A stretch of 64,000 nt of DNA, from positions 22,976 to 86,975 of the forward strand of contig DDIU01000022.1 in assembly GCA_002338655.1 (NCBI GenBank), read 5' to 3'. Shown piece by piece: positions 1-9,826 of the stretch. Positions within the stretch are counted from its first letter, which is position 1. Each line of letters starts with the position of its first letter. The notes below the pieces were generated by a model, which worked only from the letters and a program-made list of their open reading frames with translations, made no database searches and was not told where the DNA came from. The position numbers and the translations under genes were made by a program. This stretch comes from Flammeovirgaceae bacterium UBA1842. GTDB taxonomy: Bacteria > Bacteroidota > Bacteroidia > Cytophagales > Cyclobacteriaceae.

Positions 1-2
1 TT

Positions 3-2948
3 TGGTGCCAATTGGGTATATCCGCACAATCCATTGATGAAAATTCCTTGAAAAGGATGCTCATCGAACAATGGACTGGTGACGATGGCCTCGTCTCCAA
101 CAATTTAACCTTTGTTGCCCAGTCTTCCGATGGTTTCATTTGGCTCACTTCATTTAATGGGGCACATCGGTTTGATGGCAAACAATTCACCCTTTTTGAT
201 AAAAGTAATGTTCCTGTTCTAACCTCCAATGCTTTTTATGGAGTGGTGGAAATGGATGGCAAGTTATGGTTTGGCTCGCAGAGTAGTGGGTTGATTTCAT
301 ACGATGGAAAGCACTTTAGTAAAAGGCTGGATTTTCCCTCCATTTCGGTAAGAACAATGTTTGTAGCAAGATCGGGGAGCCTTTGGATAGGCACTAATAA
401 TTCGGGCGTATATGTTTTAGAAAATGATACTATCAAAGCCATCGGGAATAGACTGCTGGATCATGAGATAATTAATGATATTGATGAAGATGCTGACGGG
501 AACATAATGTTTGCCACTGGAAGTAATGGATTGTTAAAATACTCCAAAGGGGAAGTTCATAAGTATCAATTGGATAAACTCAACAATGATGTACGTACAT
601 TGAGTTTTAATAGCGATACATTGTCCATAGGGGCCTCCAACGGACTGTATTTTTTAGTGGCAGATCAATTATTTGAAGCTAGTGGGCTTTCTAAATTTCA
701 AATCAATGACATTCTGTATGAAAAACCGGGCTCTTATTTATTGGCGACAGAACAAGGATTGGTAAGGTATTTTGTGAAGTCGGGTAAAGTCGATGTGTGG
801 GATGAATCTTCTGGCTTACCCGCCAATCAACTATCCAAAATCACTTACGATCATGAAGGGAGTCTTTGGGTATCCACAAAAAAGGCAGGTTTGCTACGAC
901 TTTATAATGGTACTATAAAAACACTAAGTGACATTGATGGACTGCCTTACCCCAAGATCAATATAGTTAAGGAGTATAAGGGAAGCTTTTATATTGGAGC
1001 AGATGACGGAGCAATCTCTATATTAACCAATGATAAGATTACTGATTTAAAATTATCACCCCACAAAAATAAAGTGGGTATCAGGGACATGGTCTTTGAT
1101 AAAGATGGTTCGATTTGGGTAGCAAGTTATGAGGGGTTATTAAGATACAAAAATGGGAAGGAATCCATTTTTAACACCGCAAATGGCCTTACAAGTAATA
1201 ATGTAAGAAGAATTCTACCTGATGATGATGGGAACCTTTGGATAGGTACTAGAACGGGGGGGCTAATGAAGTGGTCAGGAGATTCTGTAAGGGAAGTATT
1301 CAATACCACCAATAAACTGAAATCCGATTATATATTGTCTATTGAAATGGACCGTAATAAAAATATTGTAGTGGGGACACATTCAGGGGGAATCAATCTC
1401 ATAAAAAATGATTCAGTTTATAATTATTCTTTAGACTCCATGCCCGGAATATTATATTTCAATAATTACATTGACAAGGAAAACAATTATTGGTTCGCCA
1501 CTAATGTAGGGATACTTTGTTTTCATGATGGTAAATTTAAAAAGATAAAACTCCATTCGGATTTTAAAGCAGAAACCTATTTTGATATAGTGGCGGATGA
1601 TTATGACAATTTGTGGATGACGACCAACATAGGAATTGTGCGTGTCGGTTATACCGACATGAGAGATTTTGTAGAAGGTAAATCCAAATTTGTTGAAGCT
1701 TCCATTTTTGATGAAAGTGATGGGATGCTTCAAAGGGAATGTACCGGTGCGACAAAGTCGCTAAAAACATCCAATGGTTCCGTATGGGTACCTACATTAA
1801 ATGGCGTGGCTATGATTAACCCTTCCAGCATTATCAAAAACGAACACATCCCTAATGTAGTGATTTCAAAATTTAAGGTAGATGGAACATCATTCATTGA
1901 TGACAATGTAATCATTGAACCAGGGGCTCATCGCTTTTCTTTCAATTACTCAGTTTTAAGTTTTATTGCTCCGGAAAAGATTCAGTACAAATATAAATTG
2001 GAGGGTATTGATAAAGAGTGGATCACCACATTTGGAAACGAACTTGAATATACTAATCTGGGTCCAGGTCAATATGTTTTTAATGTTACTGGCACCAATA
2101 ATGATGGCATCTGGAGCGATCATGTGGCCACAGTCAAATTTACTGTAGAGCCCTATTTCTATGAAACCATATTTTTCTACATTTTACTTTTAATTTGCCT
2201 TGTAGTGTTTACTTGGTACTTCATTAAAATTAGGACAAGTAGAATTCAAAAATCGAATGCCGAGTTAATAAAGGTAAATAAGGAGTTGGATAGGTTTGTA
2301 TATAGTGCTTCCCATGACCTACGGGCTCCTTTAGCATCGGTGCTTGGGTTGGTAGCCATTGGCAAAATCGAAAATTCACTCGACAGTAAAAATAAATGCT
2401 TTGACATGATCGATGAAAGTATCAATAAACTGGATGTTTTCATTACTGAAATTATAGATTTCTCCAAAAATCAAAGACTTGAAATCAGTAATTCTACCTT
2501 TGATATAAAGGAGTTCATAGATGAGATATTGACTGAGTTAAAATACCTGGATAGAAGTGGGAAAATTAATATTCAGGTTAATTGTGACATAGAAAAGGTA
2601 CATACTGACAAGCACAGGTTAAGTGTCATTCTTCATAATTTGATTGCCAATGCAATAAATTATAACGACAATAAAAATGGTTATTTGAAAATCAATGTGC
2701 AGGAAGAAAAGAGCAAAATAAGAATATCGGTTGAAGATAACGGGAGAGGGATTGCACCGGAACATTTAGGCCGAATATTTGAAATGTTCTATAGGGCCGA
2801 ACACGATAAGTCCGGATCAGGTCTCGGTCTCTATATTGTTAAAGAAACAATTGAAAAGCTCAAGGGATATATAAATGTGGAGTCTAAATTAGATGTGGGT
2901 ACAACCTTCACAGTTTATTTGCCAATCATCCGTACCGGGGATTCTTAA
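3..2948 (+). CDS. Two-component-regulator-propeller sensor histidine kinase, 5' end outside window
   Basis: This is a membrane sensor kinase of the hybrid-type architecture common in Bacteroidota. The frame is open to the left edge and begins with residues resembling the end of a signal peptide (ISAQS), so the true start lies a few codons outside the window. Counting from the codon at 12, residues ~20-620 are Reg_prop beta-propeller repeats with recurring LWIGT/IWVAS motifs. Residues ~640-710 form a Y_Y_Y domain and ~715-745 a membrane helix. A HisKA domain follows with phospho-acceptor His768 in SHDLRAPL, then HATPase_c with EDNGRGI and SGSGLGLYIVK. There is no receiver or AraC domain at the C-terminus, so it must signal to a separate regulator that is not adjacent. 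The ligand is unknown. Confidence 0.92.
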   Translation, partial: WCQLGISAQSIDENSLKRMLIEQWTGDDGLVSNNLTFVAQSSDGFIWLTSFNGAHRFDGKQFTLFDKSNVPVLTSNAFYGVVEMDGKLWFGSQSSGLISYDGKHFSKRLDFPSISVRTMFVARSGSLWIGTNNSGVYVLENDTIKAIGNRLLDHEIINDIDEDADGNIMFATGSNGLLKYSKGEVHKYQLDKLNNDVRTLSFNSDTLSIGASNGLYFLVADQLFEASGLSKFQINDILYEKPGSYLLATEQGLVRYFVKSGKVDVWDESSGLPANQLSKITYDHEGSLWVSTKKAGLLRLYNGTIKTLSDIDGLPYPKINIVKEYKGSFYIGADDGAISILTNDKITDLKLSPHKNKVGIRDMVFDKDGSIWVASYEGLLRYKNGKESIFNTANGLTSNNVRRILPDDDGNLWIGTRTGGLMKWSGDSVREVFNTTNKLKSDYILSIEMDRNKNIVVGTHSGGINLIKNDSVYNYSLDSMPGILYFNNYIDKENNYWFATNVGILCFHDGKFKKIKLHSDFKAETYFDIVADDYDNLWMTTNIGIVRVGYTDMRDFVEGKSKFVEASIFDESDGMLQRECTGATKSLKTSNGSVWVPTLNGVAMINPSSIIKNEHIPNVVISKFKVDGTSFIDDNVIIEPGAHRFSFNYSVLSFIAPEKIQYKYKLEGIDKEWITTFGNELEYTNLGPGQYVFNVTGTNNDGIWSDHVATVKFTVEPYFYETIFFYILLLICLVVFTWYFIKIRTSRIQKSNAELIKVNKELDRFVYSASHDLRAPLASVLGLVAIGKIENSLDSKNKCFDMIDESINKLDVFITEIIDFSKNQRLEISNSTFDIKEFIDEILTELKYLDRSGKINIQVNCDIEKVHTDKHRLSVILHNLIANAINYNDNKNGYLKINVQEEKSKIRISVEDNGRGIAPEHLGRIFEMFYRAEHDKSGSGLGLYIVKETIEKLKGYINVESKLDVGTTFTVYLPIIRTGDS

Positions 2949-2961
2949 TCTTTGCCCTCTC

Positions 2962-2993
2962 TTTGTAAAGTACTAACTAAAGACCGAACTTTG
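2962..2993 (+). promoter_or_regulatory. Candidate promoter of uvrA
   Basis: TTTG at 2962-2965 is followed after 20 bases by GAACTTTG at 2986-2993, one mismatch from the Bacteroidota -7 consensus TAnnTTTG. The predicted transcription start is near 3000, about 20 bases before the uvrA ATG. This is consensus matching only. Confidence 0.45.
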
Positions 2994-3018
2994 TGCTTTA
3001 TTTTTTTGAAGGTTATTC

Positions 3019-5874
3019 ATGACAAAATCACAAGGGGTTTTAGAGACTAAAGCGACAGATTATACTGGGCATGATGAAATAGAGATTATCGGAGCCCGGG
3101 AGCACAACCTCAAAAACATAAGCTTAACATTTCCCAGGAATAAACTTGTGGTTATAACAGGTATCAGTGGGAGTGGTAAATCTTCTTTAGCCTTCGATAC
3201 TATTTATGCCGAAGGACAGAGAAGGTATATGGAAAGCTTTTCGGCTTATGCCCGATCATTTATTGGCAATTTGGAAAGACCTGATGTTGATAAAATCAAT
3301 GGGCTAAGCCCAGTTATTTCCATTGAGCAAAAGACAACCTCGCGCAACCCACGATCTACAGTAGGCACGGTCACGGAAATTTATGATTTTCTTAGATTAT
3401 TATATGCAAGGGCTGGTGAAGCGTTTTCCTATGTCACTGGTGAGAAAATGGTACGCCAATCCGAAGATCAGATTCTTGATCACCTTTTTGGTGCTTTTGA
3501 AAATCAAAAACTCACCATATTAGCTCCATTGGTAAAAGGGCGAAAGGGACATTATCGTGAGCTGTTTCAGCAAGTCAGGAAATCTGGTTATACCAAAGTG
3601 CGGGTAGATGGTGAGATGATGGAAATAGCACCAAAAATGCAGGCCGATAGGTACAAGACCCACGATATAGAAGTAGTGATCGATCGCATAGTGGTGAACG
3701 AAAGTGACCGATATAGAATAAGTCAATCTATAGGTACAGCCCTAAAAGAAGGCAAGGGTATTATAATGCTACTGGATGAGGAAGACAAAGTCCATCATTT
3801 CTCAAAATTTCTAATGGATCCTTCTAGTGGACTATCTTATGATGAGCCAGCCCCAAATTCCTTCTCATTTAACTCTCCGTATGGTTCTTGTCCTAAATGC
3901 AACGGCCTTGGGGTCACTGAAGACATTACGGAAGACTCCGTTATCCCCAACAAAAAATTAAGTATCAGCCGTGGCGGCATACTCCCATTGGGAGAGTTCA
4001 GGGACATTTGGATATTCAAAAAAATTGAGGCGATCCTTAAAAGATATAAAGTAAACCTAACTACGCCCATCAAAGATATTCCAGAAGAGGTACTGAATAT
4101 TCTTTTATATGGTGATGATATACCAGTGGCTGTAAATTCGGTAAAGTATCCAGGTACTGACTGGCACACAAAGTTTGAAGGCATAATCAAGTTTCTTGAG
4201 AAGCAACGTGAAGGCGGTTCAGATAAAATCCAACAATGGGTAAATGACTTTACCATAGTACAAACCTGTAGTGAGTGCAATGGAATGCGTTTAAAAAAGG
4301 AGTCATTACATTTCCTTATTGACAATAAGAATATTGCAGAACTGGCACTATTGGATATCACCTCTTTAGGTAATTGGTTTGAGAATCTGGAATCACGTTT
4401 GAGTGAAAAACAAAACCTTATTGCCGCTGAGGTATTGAAGGAAATAAGAAAGCGAATTGGATTTCTGTTGGATGTAGGTCTTGACTATTTACAACTAAAC
4501 AGGCCATTGAAAACATTGTCTGGAGGTGAAGCACAACGGATAAGGTTAGCAACACAAATCGGGACTCAACTAGTAGGCGTATTATATATATTGGATGAGC
4601 CAAGCATTGGCTTGCATCAAAGGGATAACGTGAAGCTTATCAAGGCATTAAAAGACTTGCGTGACCTGGGCAACTCTGTAATAGTGGTGGAGCATGACCA
4701 AGAAATGATGCTCGCTTCGGATTTCATCATTGACATAGGGCCGGGAGCAGGTAGACATGGGGGGTCTATAGTAGCTCTTGGGGACCCGAAAGAGTTTTTA
4801 AAACAAAAAAGTATCACAGCTGATTATTTAGAGGGTCGAAGAAAGATTGCTGTTCCCATAGAAAGGAGAAAAGGAACAGGAAATTCTCTCAAACTAACGG
4901 GAGCTAATGGCAATAATCTCAAAAATGTAAACTTAGAGATTCCACTAGGCACACTTACTTTAGTAACTGGGGTTTCTGGTAGTGGTAAGTCGACCTTAAT
5001 CCACGATACCTTATTCCCTATTCTCAATCAACACTTCTTTCGATCAAGAAAAGATCCGTTAGGTTATAAAAAAGTAGAAGGCCTAGAGCATTTAGACAAA
5101 GTGATTGAAGTGGACCAGTCTCCAATAGGAAGGACGCCACGTTCAAACCCAGCAACCTATACTGGGGTTTTTACTGAAATTAGGTCATTGTTCTCAGATC
5201 TGCCCGAAGCTAAAATTAGAGGCTATAAACCAGGACGCTTTTCATTTAATGTAAAAGGCGGACGGTGTGAGACTTGTGAGGGTGCTGGACTACGTTTGAT
5301 TGAAATGGACTTTTTGCCTGATGTTCACATTCCCTGTGAAACCTGCAAAGGCAGAAGATACAACCGGGAGACACTGGAAGTACGTTTTAAAGGCAAGTCT
5401 ATTTCGGATATTCTGGAAATGACAGTTGAGGAGGCCGTTACATTTTTTGAACACCTGCCAAGGATTGTACGAAAGATAAAAACACTTCATGATGTTGGAC
5501 TCGGTTATATTTCCCTTGGTCAACATGCTACCACACTTTCTGGTGGTGAGGCACAGCGGGTGAAACTTGCTACCGAACTTTCAAAGAAGGATACTGGCAA
5601 AACACTCTACATTTTAGACGAACCAACAACCGGACTGCACTTTCAGGATATAGGGCACCTTCTCGATGTACTCAATAGGTTAGTGGATAAGGGAAATACC
5701 GTTTTGATCATTGAGCATAACATGGATGTTATTAAAATGGCCGACCACATTGTTGACCTGGGACCAGAAGGAGGAAATAAAGGAGGGACTATAGTTTGTT
5801 CGGGTTCTCCAGAACAGATTATTAAAAATAAAAAAAGTTATACAGCACACTTTTTAGCTAATGAATTACATTGA
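3019..5874 (+). CDS. uvrA: Excinuclease ABC subunit UvrA
   Basis: This is the damage-recognition ATPase of nucleotide excision repair, which loads UvrB on lesions. At 951 residues it has the usual full length. Two ABC ATPase modules are visible: Walker A GISGSGKSS at ~48-56 and GVSGSGKST at ~651-659, with signatures LSGGEAQR at ~500 and ~840, each followed by an ILDEP Walker B. CxxC zinc modules occur in both halves; CETCEGAG and CETCKGRR at ~750-775 are the C-terminal zinc finger needed for DNA binding. The ATG at 3019 gives the expected N-terminus with IIGAREHNLKNI close behind. It seems to be a single-gene unit between two unrelated genes. uvrC lies about 16 kb away in the same window, and uvrB is not present. 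Confidence 0.98.
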   Translation: MTKSQGVLETKATDYTGHDEIEIIGAREHNLKNISLTFPRNKLVVITGISGSGKSSLAFDTIYAEGQRRYMESFSAYARSFIGNLERPDVDKINGLSPVISIEQKTTSRNPRSTVGTVTEIYDFLRLLYARAGEAFSYVTGEKMVRQSEDQILDHLFGAFENQKLTILAPLVKGRKGHYRELFQQVRKSGYTKVRVDGEMMEIAPKMQADRYKTHDIEVVIDRIVVNESDRYRISQSIGTALKEGKGIIMLLDEEDKVHHFSKFLMDPSSGLSYDEPAPNSFSFNSPYGSCPKCNGLGVTEDITEDSVIPNKKLSISRGGILPLGEFRDIWIFKKIEAILKRYKVNLTTPIKDIPEEVLNILLYGDDIPVAVNSVKYPGTDWHTKFEGIIKFLEKQREGGSDKIQQWVNDFTIVQTCSECNGMRLKKESLHFLIDNKNIAELALLDITSLGNWFENLESRLSEKQNLIAAEVLKEIRKRIGFLLDVGLDYLQLNRPLKTLSGGEAQRIRLATQIGTQLVGVLYILDEPSIGLHQRDNVKLIKALKDLRDLGNSVIVVEHDQEMMLASDFIIDIGPGAGRHGGSIVALGDPKEFLKQKSITADYLEGRRKIAVPIERRKGTGNSLKLTGANGNNLKNVNLEIPLGTLTLVTGVSGSGKSTLIHDTLFPILNQHFFRSRKDPLGYKKVEGLEHLDKVIEVDQSPIGRTPRSNPATYTGVFTEIRSLFSDLPEAKIRGYKPGRFSFNVKGGRCETCEGAGLRLIEMDFLPDVHIPCETCKGRRYNRETLEVRFKGKSISDILEMTVEEAVTFFEHLPRIVRKIKTLHDVGLGYISLGQHATTLSGGEAQRVKLATELSKKDTGKTLYILDEPTTGLHFQDIGHLLDVLNRLVDKGNTVLIIEHNMDVIKMADHIVDLGPEGGNKGGTIVCSGSPEQIIKNKKSYTAHFLANELH

Positions 5875-6010
5875 CAAAACGCTTTGTTTATTACATGAGG
5901 CTGTTTTATTGATATAATTTTAATTAATTTAAAAAGTGGATACTGTTACAACCTCACCGTGACAGTTTGTTATCCGCAAGAATTCGATATGTAATCTTAA
6001 TAAGCACGGC

Positions 6011-6874
6011 ATGATTAGATCAACTATTAAATGTTCACTATTTTCAATTCTTTGTGTATTGTTTTCTTTTCCTTCCTTTGGTCAGCTTACTGGTGACACC
6101 TATGCTCAGGCAAAGGCAAAAAAAACAGCTAATTGGGTATATACCTATGCTGAAGCCCCAGGTTTTGTTTCTAAAAATTCAAGCGGCCAGATGACAGGTA
6201 TTTGCGTAGATCTAATGGCCAAATTCAAGGAATATGTAGAGGCTAAAGACGGTATCAAAATATCGGTGACCTACAAAGCCAAGAACCCAAATGACTTTAC
6301 TAAATTTTTGGAGGAAGTGAAAAATGCCAAAGGTGGAGTATTTGGCTTGAGTAACACCACTATTACAACAGCTAGAAAATCATCATATAATTTCAGTCCT
6401 CCTTATATTACCAATATTGGGATGATCCTTTCCAGTAATGCTGTGCCTACAATGACCAATATGGCGGATATCGCTACTAAGTTTAAAGGAATGACGGCCG
6501 TTACGGTTAAAAACTCTACAAATGAAAAGCGTATTTTGGATATTAAGGAGAGTTATTTCCCCGACTTGAAGATTGATTACGTACCTTCTTTTGCACAAGC
6601 CATGAATATCATAGTCAAAGATCCCAAGAAGTTTACAAATGTTGATTTCACTTATTATTTTGATGCCATACAAAATCGTAAACCGGTTAAGCGACATCCA
6701 GGAGGTGACGAACAGACAGAACAATTTGGCATAATCATGCCGCTTTCCAATGATTGGTCTCCTTTACTTGATTCGTTTATGACTGATGAATTTCTTCAAA
6801 GTGTAGAGTACAAAAAAATAATTTCCAGCAATTTGGGACAGGCAGCCATGAAGTTTTTTGATACCCTAAAATAA
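6011..6874 (+). CDS. Periplasmic solute-binding protein, family 3 (amino-acid type), orphan
   Basis: This is a 287-residue exported protein with a clear signal peptide (residues 1-24, cleavage after PSFG) and the extracellular solute-binding family 3 fold. The first lobe includes GICVDLMAKF at ~62-71, and the second carries the VKNSTNEKRIL and YVPSFAQAM segments typical of amino-acid binding proteins. No ABC permease or ATPase gene lies nearby, so it may serve a distant transporter or act as a sensor-linked binding protein. The ligand cannot be read from the sequence. It is flanked upstream by uvrA without a shared promoter and followed immediately by a strong terminator, so it is probably monocistronic. 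Confidence 0.82.
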   Translation: MIRSTIKCSLFSILCVLFSFPSFGQLTGDTYAQAKAKKTANWVYTYAEAPGFVSKNSSGQMTGICVDLMAKFKEYVEAKDGIKISVTYKAKNPNDFTKFLEEVKNAKGGVFGLSNTTITTARKSSYNFSPPYITNIGMILSSNAVPTMTNMADIATKFKGMTAVTVKNSTNEKRILDIKESYFPDLKIDYVPSFAQAMNIIVKDPKKFTNVDFTYYFDAIQNRKPVKRHPGGDEQTEQFGIIMPLSNDWSPLLDSFMTDEFLQSVEYKKIISSNLGQAAMKFFDTLK

Positions 6875-6906
6875 AAAATGCCCCAATGAATATCAGGGCA
6901 TTTTTC
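6874..6906 (+). terminator. Rho-independent terminator after the solute-binding protein gene
   Basis: The inverted repeat AAAAATGCCC / GGGCATTTTT has a 12-base loop and ends in a T-run. It begins at the stop codon of the upstream gene. Confidence 0.85.
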
Positions 6907-7087
6907 TTCTCAAACCAAAACCTAAAAACTCATCAACTATGAATTTGAGATTCAATGTTATAACGGAGAAGTCAGCCAATAAAGTTCATTTCAAATCTCA
7001 AAATAAATTTTCGGGGCAATAATGAATATTAAAGGAGGCAGTACGTAACTTCGAACCGCACAAAGAAAGGGGTAAAAACAAGAAGTA

Positions 7088-8380
7088 ATGATACCAGTAC
7101 CAGAGACATCGCTTCCTAGGGTAATTGTAATTGGTGGCGGATTTGCGGGGGTCAAACTTGTCAAAAATTTAAAAAAGCTCCCAATTCAAGTTGTACTTTT
7201 CGACCGCAATAATTACCATACCTTTCAGCCATTACTTTATCAGGTAGCCACAGCTGGACTAGAGCCAGATTCTATAGCCGACCCACTGCGTAAGCAGTTG
7301 GAGCTTATGAAATACTTCTACTTTAGAATGGGGGAAGTATATTCTGTAGATACGAAATTAAAGGTCATTGATACGGAAATTGGCCAACTCAACTATGATT
7401 ACCTTGTCATTGCTACAGGATCAAAAACAAACTATTTTGGCAATCAGTCCATTATGGACAATGCGTTTCCATTGAAACAAATTCCACAAGCATTGGACTT
7501 ACGAAGCCACATTCTCCAAAATTTTGAAGCTGCTACCATTACCACTGATCCGGTGGAGATGAAATCCCGCATGAATATAGCCATAGTTGGTGGCGGGCCT
7601 ACAGGAGTGGAGGTGGCAGGCGCACTAGGGGAGCTAAAGAAAAATGTATTGCCTGACGACTATCCTGAACTTGATTTTGATCAGATGCACATCACGTTAC
7701 TGGAGGGTGCTGACAAACTTCTTGGCGGGATGTCAGCATCGTCATCAAACCGGGCACTTAAATATTTAAAGAAGTTCGATGTTGAAGTAAAATTGAATAC
7801 GCTTGTAAAATCTTATGACGGCAATGTGGCAAAACTCAATGTAGGGGACGATATCGTTACTCACACCCTTATTTGGGCGGCAGGTGTAGAAGGCAATTTC
7901 CCCAAAGGACTGCCAGAGACGGCAATAAGCCATGGAAGGATTTCTGTTGATCATTTTAATCAGGTAAAAGATACCGAAAATGTTTTTGCCATAGGTGACA
8001 TAGCTTTAATGCAAGATGAAATACACCCCAAAGGGCATCCTATGTTGGCACCAGTAGCCATTCAACAGGGTGATCTACTGGCCAAAAACTTAAAAAGACT
8101 GATAAAGAAGCAACCCCTGTTACCATTTAAATACAAAGACAAAGGCTCGATGGCTACAATTGGTAGAAATAAAGCCGTTGTTGATTTGCCGGGCAATTTG
8201 AGGTTTGGCGGATTTTTTGCCTGGCTTATTTGGATGTTTGTTCACCTAATTTCAATTATCGGTTTCAGGAATAGGATAATCGTATTCAGCAACTGGGTTT
8301 GGAATTATTTCACTTATGACAAGGGGACCCGCTTAATAATTCGGAAATTTATTCCCAATAATCAGAAATCGACAAAATGA
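7088..8380 (+). CDS. ndh: Type II NADH dehydrogenase (NDH-2), FAD-dependent
   Basis: This is a single-subunit, non-proton-pumping NADH:quinone oxidoreductase of the respiratory chain, peripheral on the inner membrane. At 430 residues it matches the family. The FAD dinucleotide motif GGGFAG is at residues 16-21, the NAD motif GGGPTG at ~168-173, and the second FAD contact is VFAIGDIA at ~300. A hydrophobic C-terminal section (FFAWLIWMFVHLISIIGF) probably anchors it to the membrane. It overlaps the next gene by four bases (ATGA), so both are likely translated together. Confidence 0.93.
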   Translation: MIPVPETSLPRVIVIGGGFAGVKLVKNLKKLPIQVVLFDRNNYHTFQPLLYQVATAGLEPDSIADPLRKQLELMKYFYFRMGEVYSVDTKLKVIDTEIGQLNYDYLVIATGSKTNYFGNQSIMDNAFPLKQIPQALDLRSHILQNFEAATITTDPVEMKSRMNIAIVGGGPTGVEVAGALGELKKNVLPDDYPELDFDQMHITLLEGADKLLGGMSASSSNRALKYLKKFDVEVKLNTLVKSYDGNVAKLNVGDDIVTHTLIWAAGVEGNFPKGLPETAISHGRISVDHFNQVKDTENVFAIGDIALMQDEIHPKGHPMLAPVAIQQGDLLAKNLKRLIKKQPLLPFKYKDKGSMATIGRNKAVVDLPGNLRFGGFFAWLIWMFVHLISIIGFRNRIIVFSNWVWNYFTYDKGTRLIIRKFIPNNQKSTK

Positions 8381-8622
8381 AAAAACTTTCGACACAATAC
8401 CTAGTTGGTATCGCAATGCTGTTTTTTTCTTTATATCAGTTAGCTAAACCTGATTTTTGGGAAGCCTCTTTGTATTTATCAGCAGGGTTAGCGTTCATTT
8501 CCATGGGGCTTGTCAAAAACAAGGTTTTCGAAAATCATGAGAAAGCGATGACCATTATTTCCTGGACCCTGATTATCATCGCTGGCTTTTTACTGCTTTT
8601 TTTAGCAAGAACGGATACTTAA
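8377..8622 (+). CDS. Small membrane protein translationally coupled to NDH-2
   Basis: This 81-residue protein has about three hydrophobic segments (~8-22, ~30-45, ~58-76) and a short basic linker. I do not recognise the family. The start ATG overlaps the ndh stop codon as ATGA, which suggests coupled translation and a membrane-linked role with the dehydrogenase, but function is unknown. No catalytic motif or cysteine is visible. Confidence 0.7.
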   Translation: MKKLSTQYLVGIAMLFFSLYQLAKPDFWEASLYLSAGLAFISMGLVKNKVFENHEKAMTIISWTLIIIAGFLLLFLARTDT

Positions 8623-8764
8623 CCCGGACTGTGCGTTATTACTTTGTAATGAACTCATAATGAATGGTTTTGCCCCTTCCATGGGAATTTTACTCCATTT
8701 GTAAAAAAGTATCCTTCTTGATCTTATTATTCGGTAATTTTAATATTCTCAATCTGATTATTAT

Positions 8765-9826
8765 TTGAATAAATTAAAACTATACTGGTCATTACAAATA
8801 GGCGGTTGGCTTTCTTTTGCATTTATCCAGATTCTGGGGTTCTTGCTTTTAGGAAGTGTTGGCCTCACTTTTTATCAGGTATCTTTTTGGCTTTTGGAGG
8901 CCGTATTGTTTCTCATTACTACCCATCTATTCAGGAACTTCATTATTGTAAATAGTTGGTTGGCTTTTAATATGAGCAAGCTAATACCACGTATTGTTGT
9001 ATCCGTTTTCATCTTGGCCTTGATTGTCTACATTTTAAGAATGATAATTTCTATCCCTCTTGGGATGTATAACCCCAATATAGCATGGAGCTTTTCCAAT
9101 GTGCTGGGCTTGTCAACGGTATATGCATTGATTTTTTTCCTTTGGTCGGTATTGTATTTCATTTACCACTATTTCGAACGATATAACACTTCGTTGAAAC
9201 ATCAGGCAGCTATTCATGAAATAGAGCTGAATAACTTAAAATCACAGCTTAATCCACACTTTATATTCAATGCACTTAATAGCATTCGGGCATTGGTTGA
9301 CGAAAATCCAAAAAAATCCAAAAACTCGATTACGCAGCTGTCTAATATTCTGCGAAACTCATTAGTATCAGATAAAAAAAGGTTGACAAGATTTGACGAA
9401 GAGCTAAAAATAGTGAAAGATTATTTAGGTCTTGAAACCATTAGGTTTGAAGAACGTTTGAAAACTAATTTTGAGATCCATCCAGATTCAAATATGTATT
9501 TTGTGCCTCCATTAATGCTCCAAACTTTGGTAGAAAACGGTATCAAACACGGCATTTCCAAACTCAAAGAAGGCGGCTTCATTTCACTAAAAACCATTGT
9601 TTCGGAGAACACTTTCAAAATTGAAATTAGGAATAGCGGTATTTATAAATTGAACGGAACCAGCAGAAACAAACCCGGACTTGGTTTAAAAAACACGAAA
9701 CAAAGACTGGAATTGCTTTACGGGGAAACAGCTTCGCTACGTATTCTAAATGAAGGTCAAAATATAGTTTTAACAGAATTAATTATTCCACACTACAACT
9801 ATGAGAGCACTAATAATAGACGATGA
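8765..9826 (+). CDS. LytS/YehU-type sensor histidine kinase
   Basis: This 353-residue kinase of the His_kinase (PF06580) family probably phosphorylates the LytTR regulator encoded next. Four membrane helices occupy roughly residues 10-135. The kinase box LKSQLNPHFIFNALNSIR contains the phospho-acceptor His165, and LQTLVENGIKHGI at ~255 is the ATPase N-box. The short G-box region near KPGLGLKNTKQRL is typical of the family. TTG at 8765 is the only possible start: an in-frame stop lies at 8741 and no ATG or GTG intervenes, and the N-terminus (LYWSLQIGGWL) is characteristic of the family. The 3' end overlaps the response regulator by 26 bases. Confidence 0.93.
   Translation: MNKLKLYWSLQIGGWLSFAFIQILGFLLLGSVGLTFYQVSFWLLEAVLFLITTHLFRNFIIVNSWLAFNMSKLIPRIVVSVFILALIVYILRMIISIPLGMYNPNIAWSFSNVLGLSTVYALIFFLWSVLYFIYHYFERYNTSLKHQAAIHEIELNNLKSQLNPHFIFNALNSIRALVDENPKKSKNSITQLSNILRNSLVSDKKRLTRFDEELKIVKDYLGLETIRFEERLKTNFEIHPDSNMYFVPPLMLQTLVENGIKHGISKLKEGGFISLKTIVSENTFKIEIRNSGIYKLNGTSRNKPGLGLKNTKQRLELLYGETASLRILNEGQNIVLTELIIPHYNYESTNNRR

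Noticed and set aside
3837..4361. 174-codon open frame antisense to uvrA
   Set aside because: It is fully inside a conserved gene, has no promoter or recognisable protein, and mirrors codon usage of uvrA.
6943..7005. Inverted repeat TTTGAGAT / ATCTCAAA upstream of ndh
   Set aside because: Nine matched bases separated by ~50; too weak and AT-rich to call a riboswitch or terminator.
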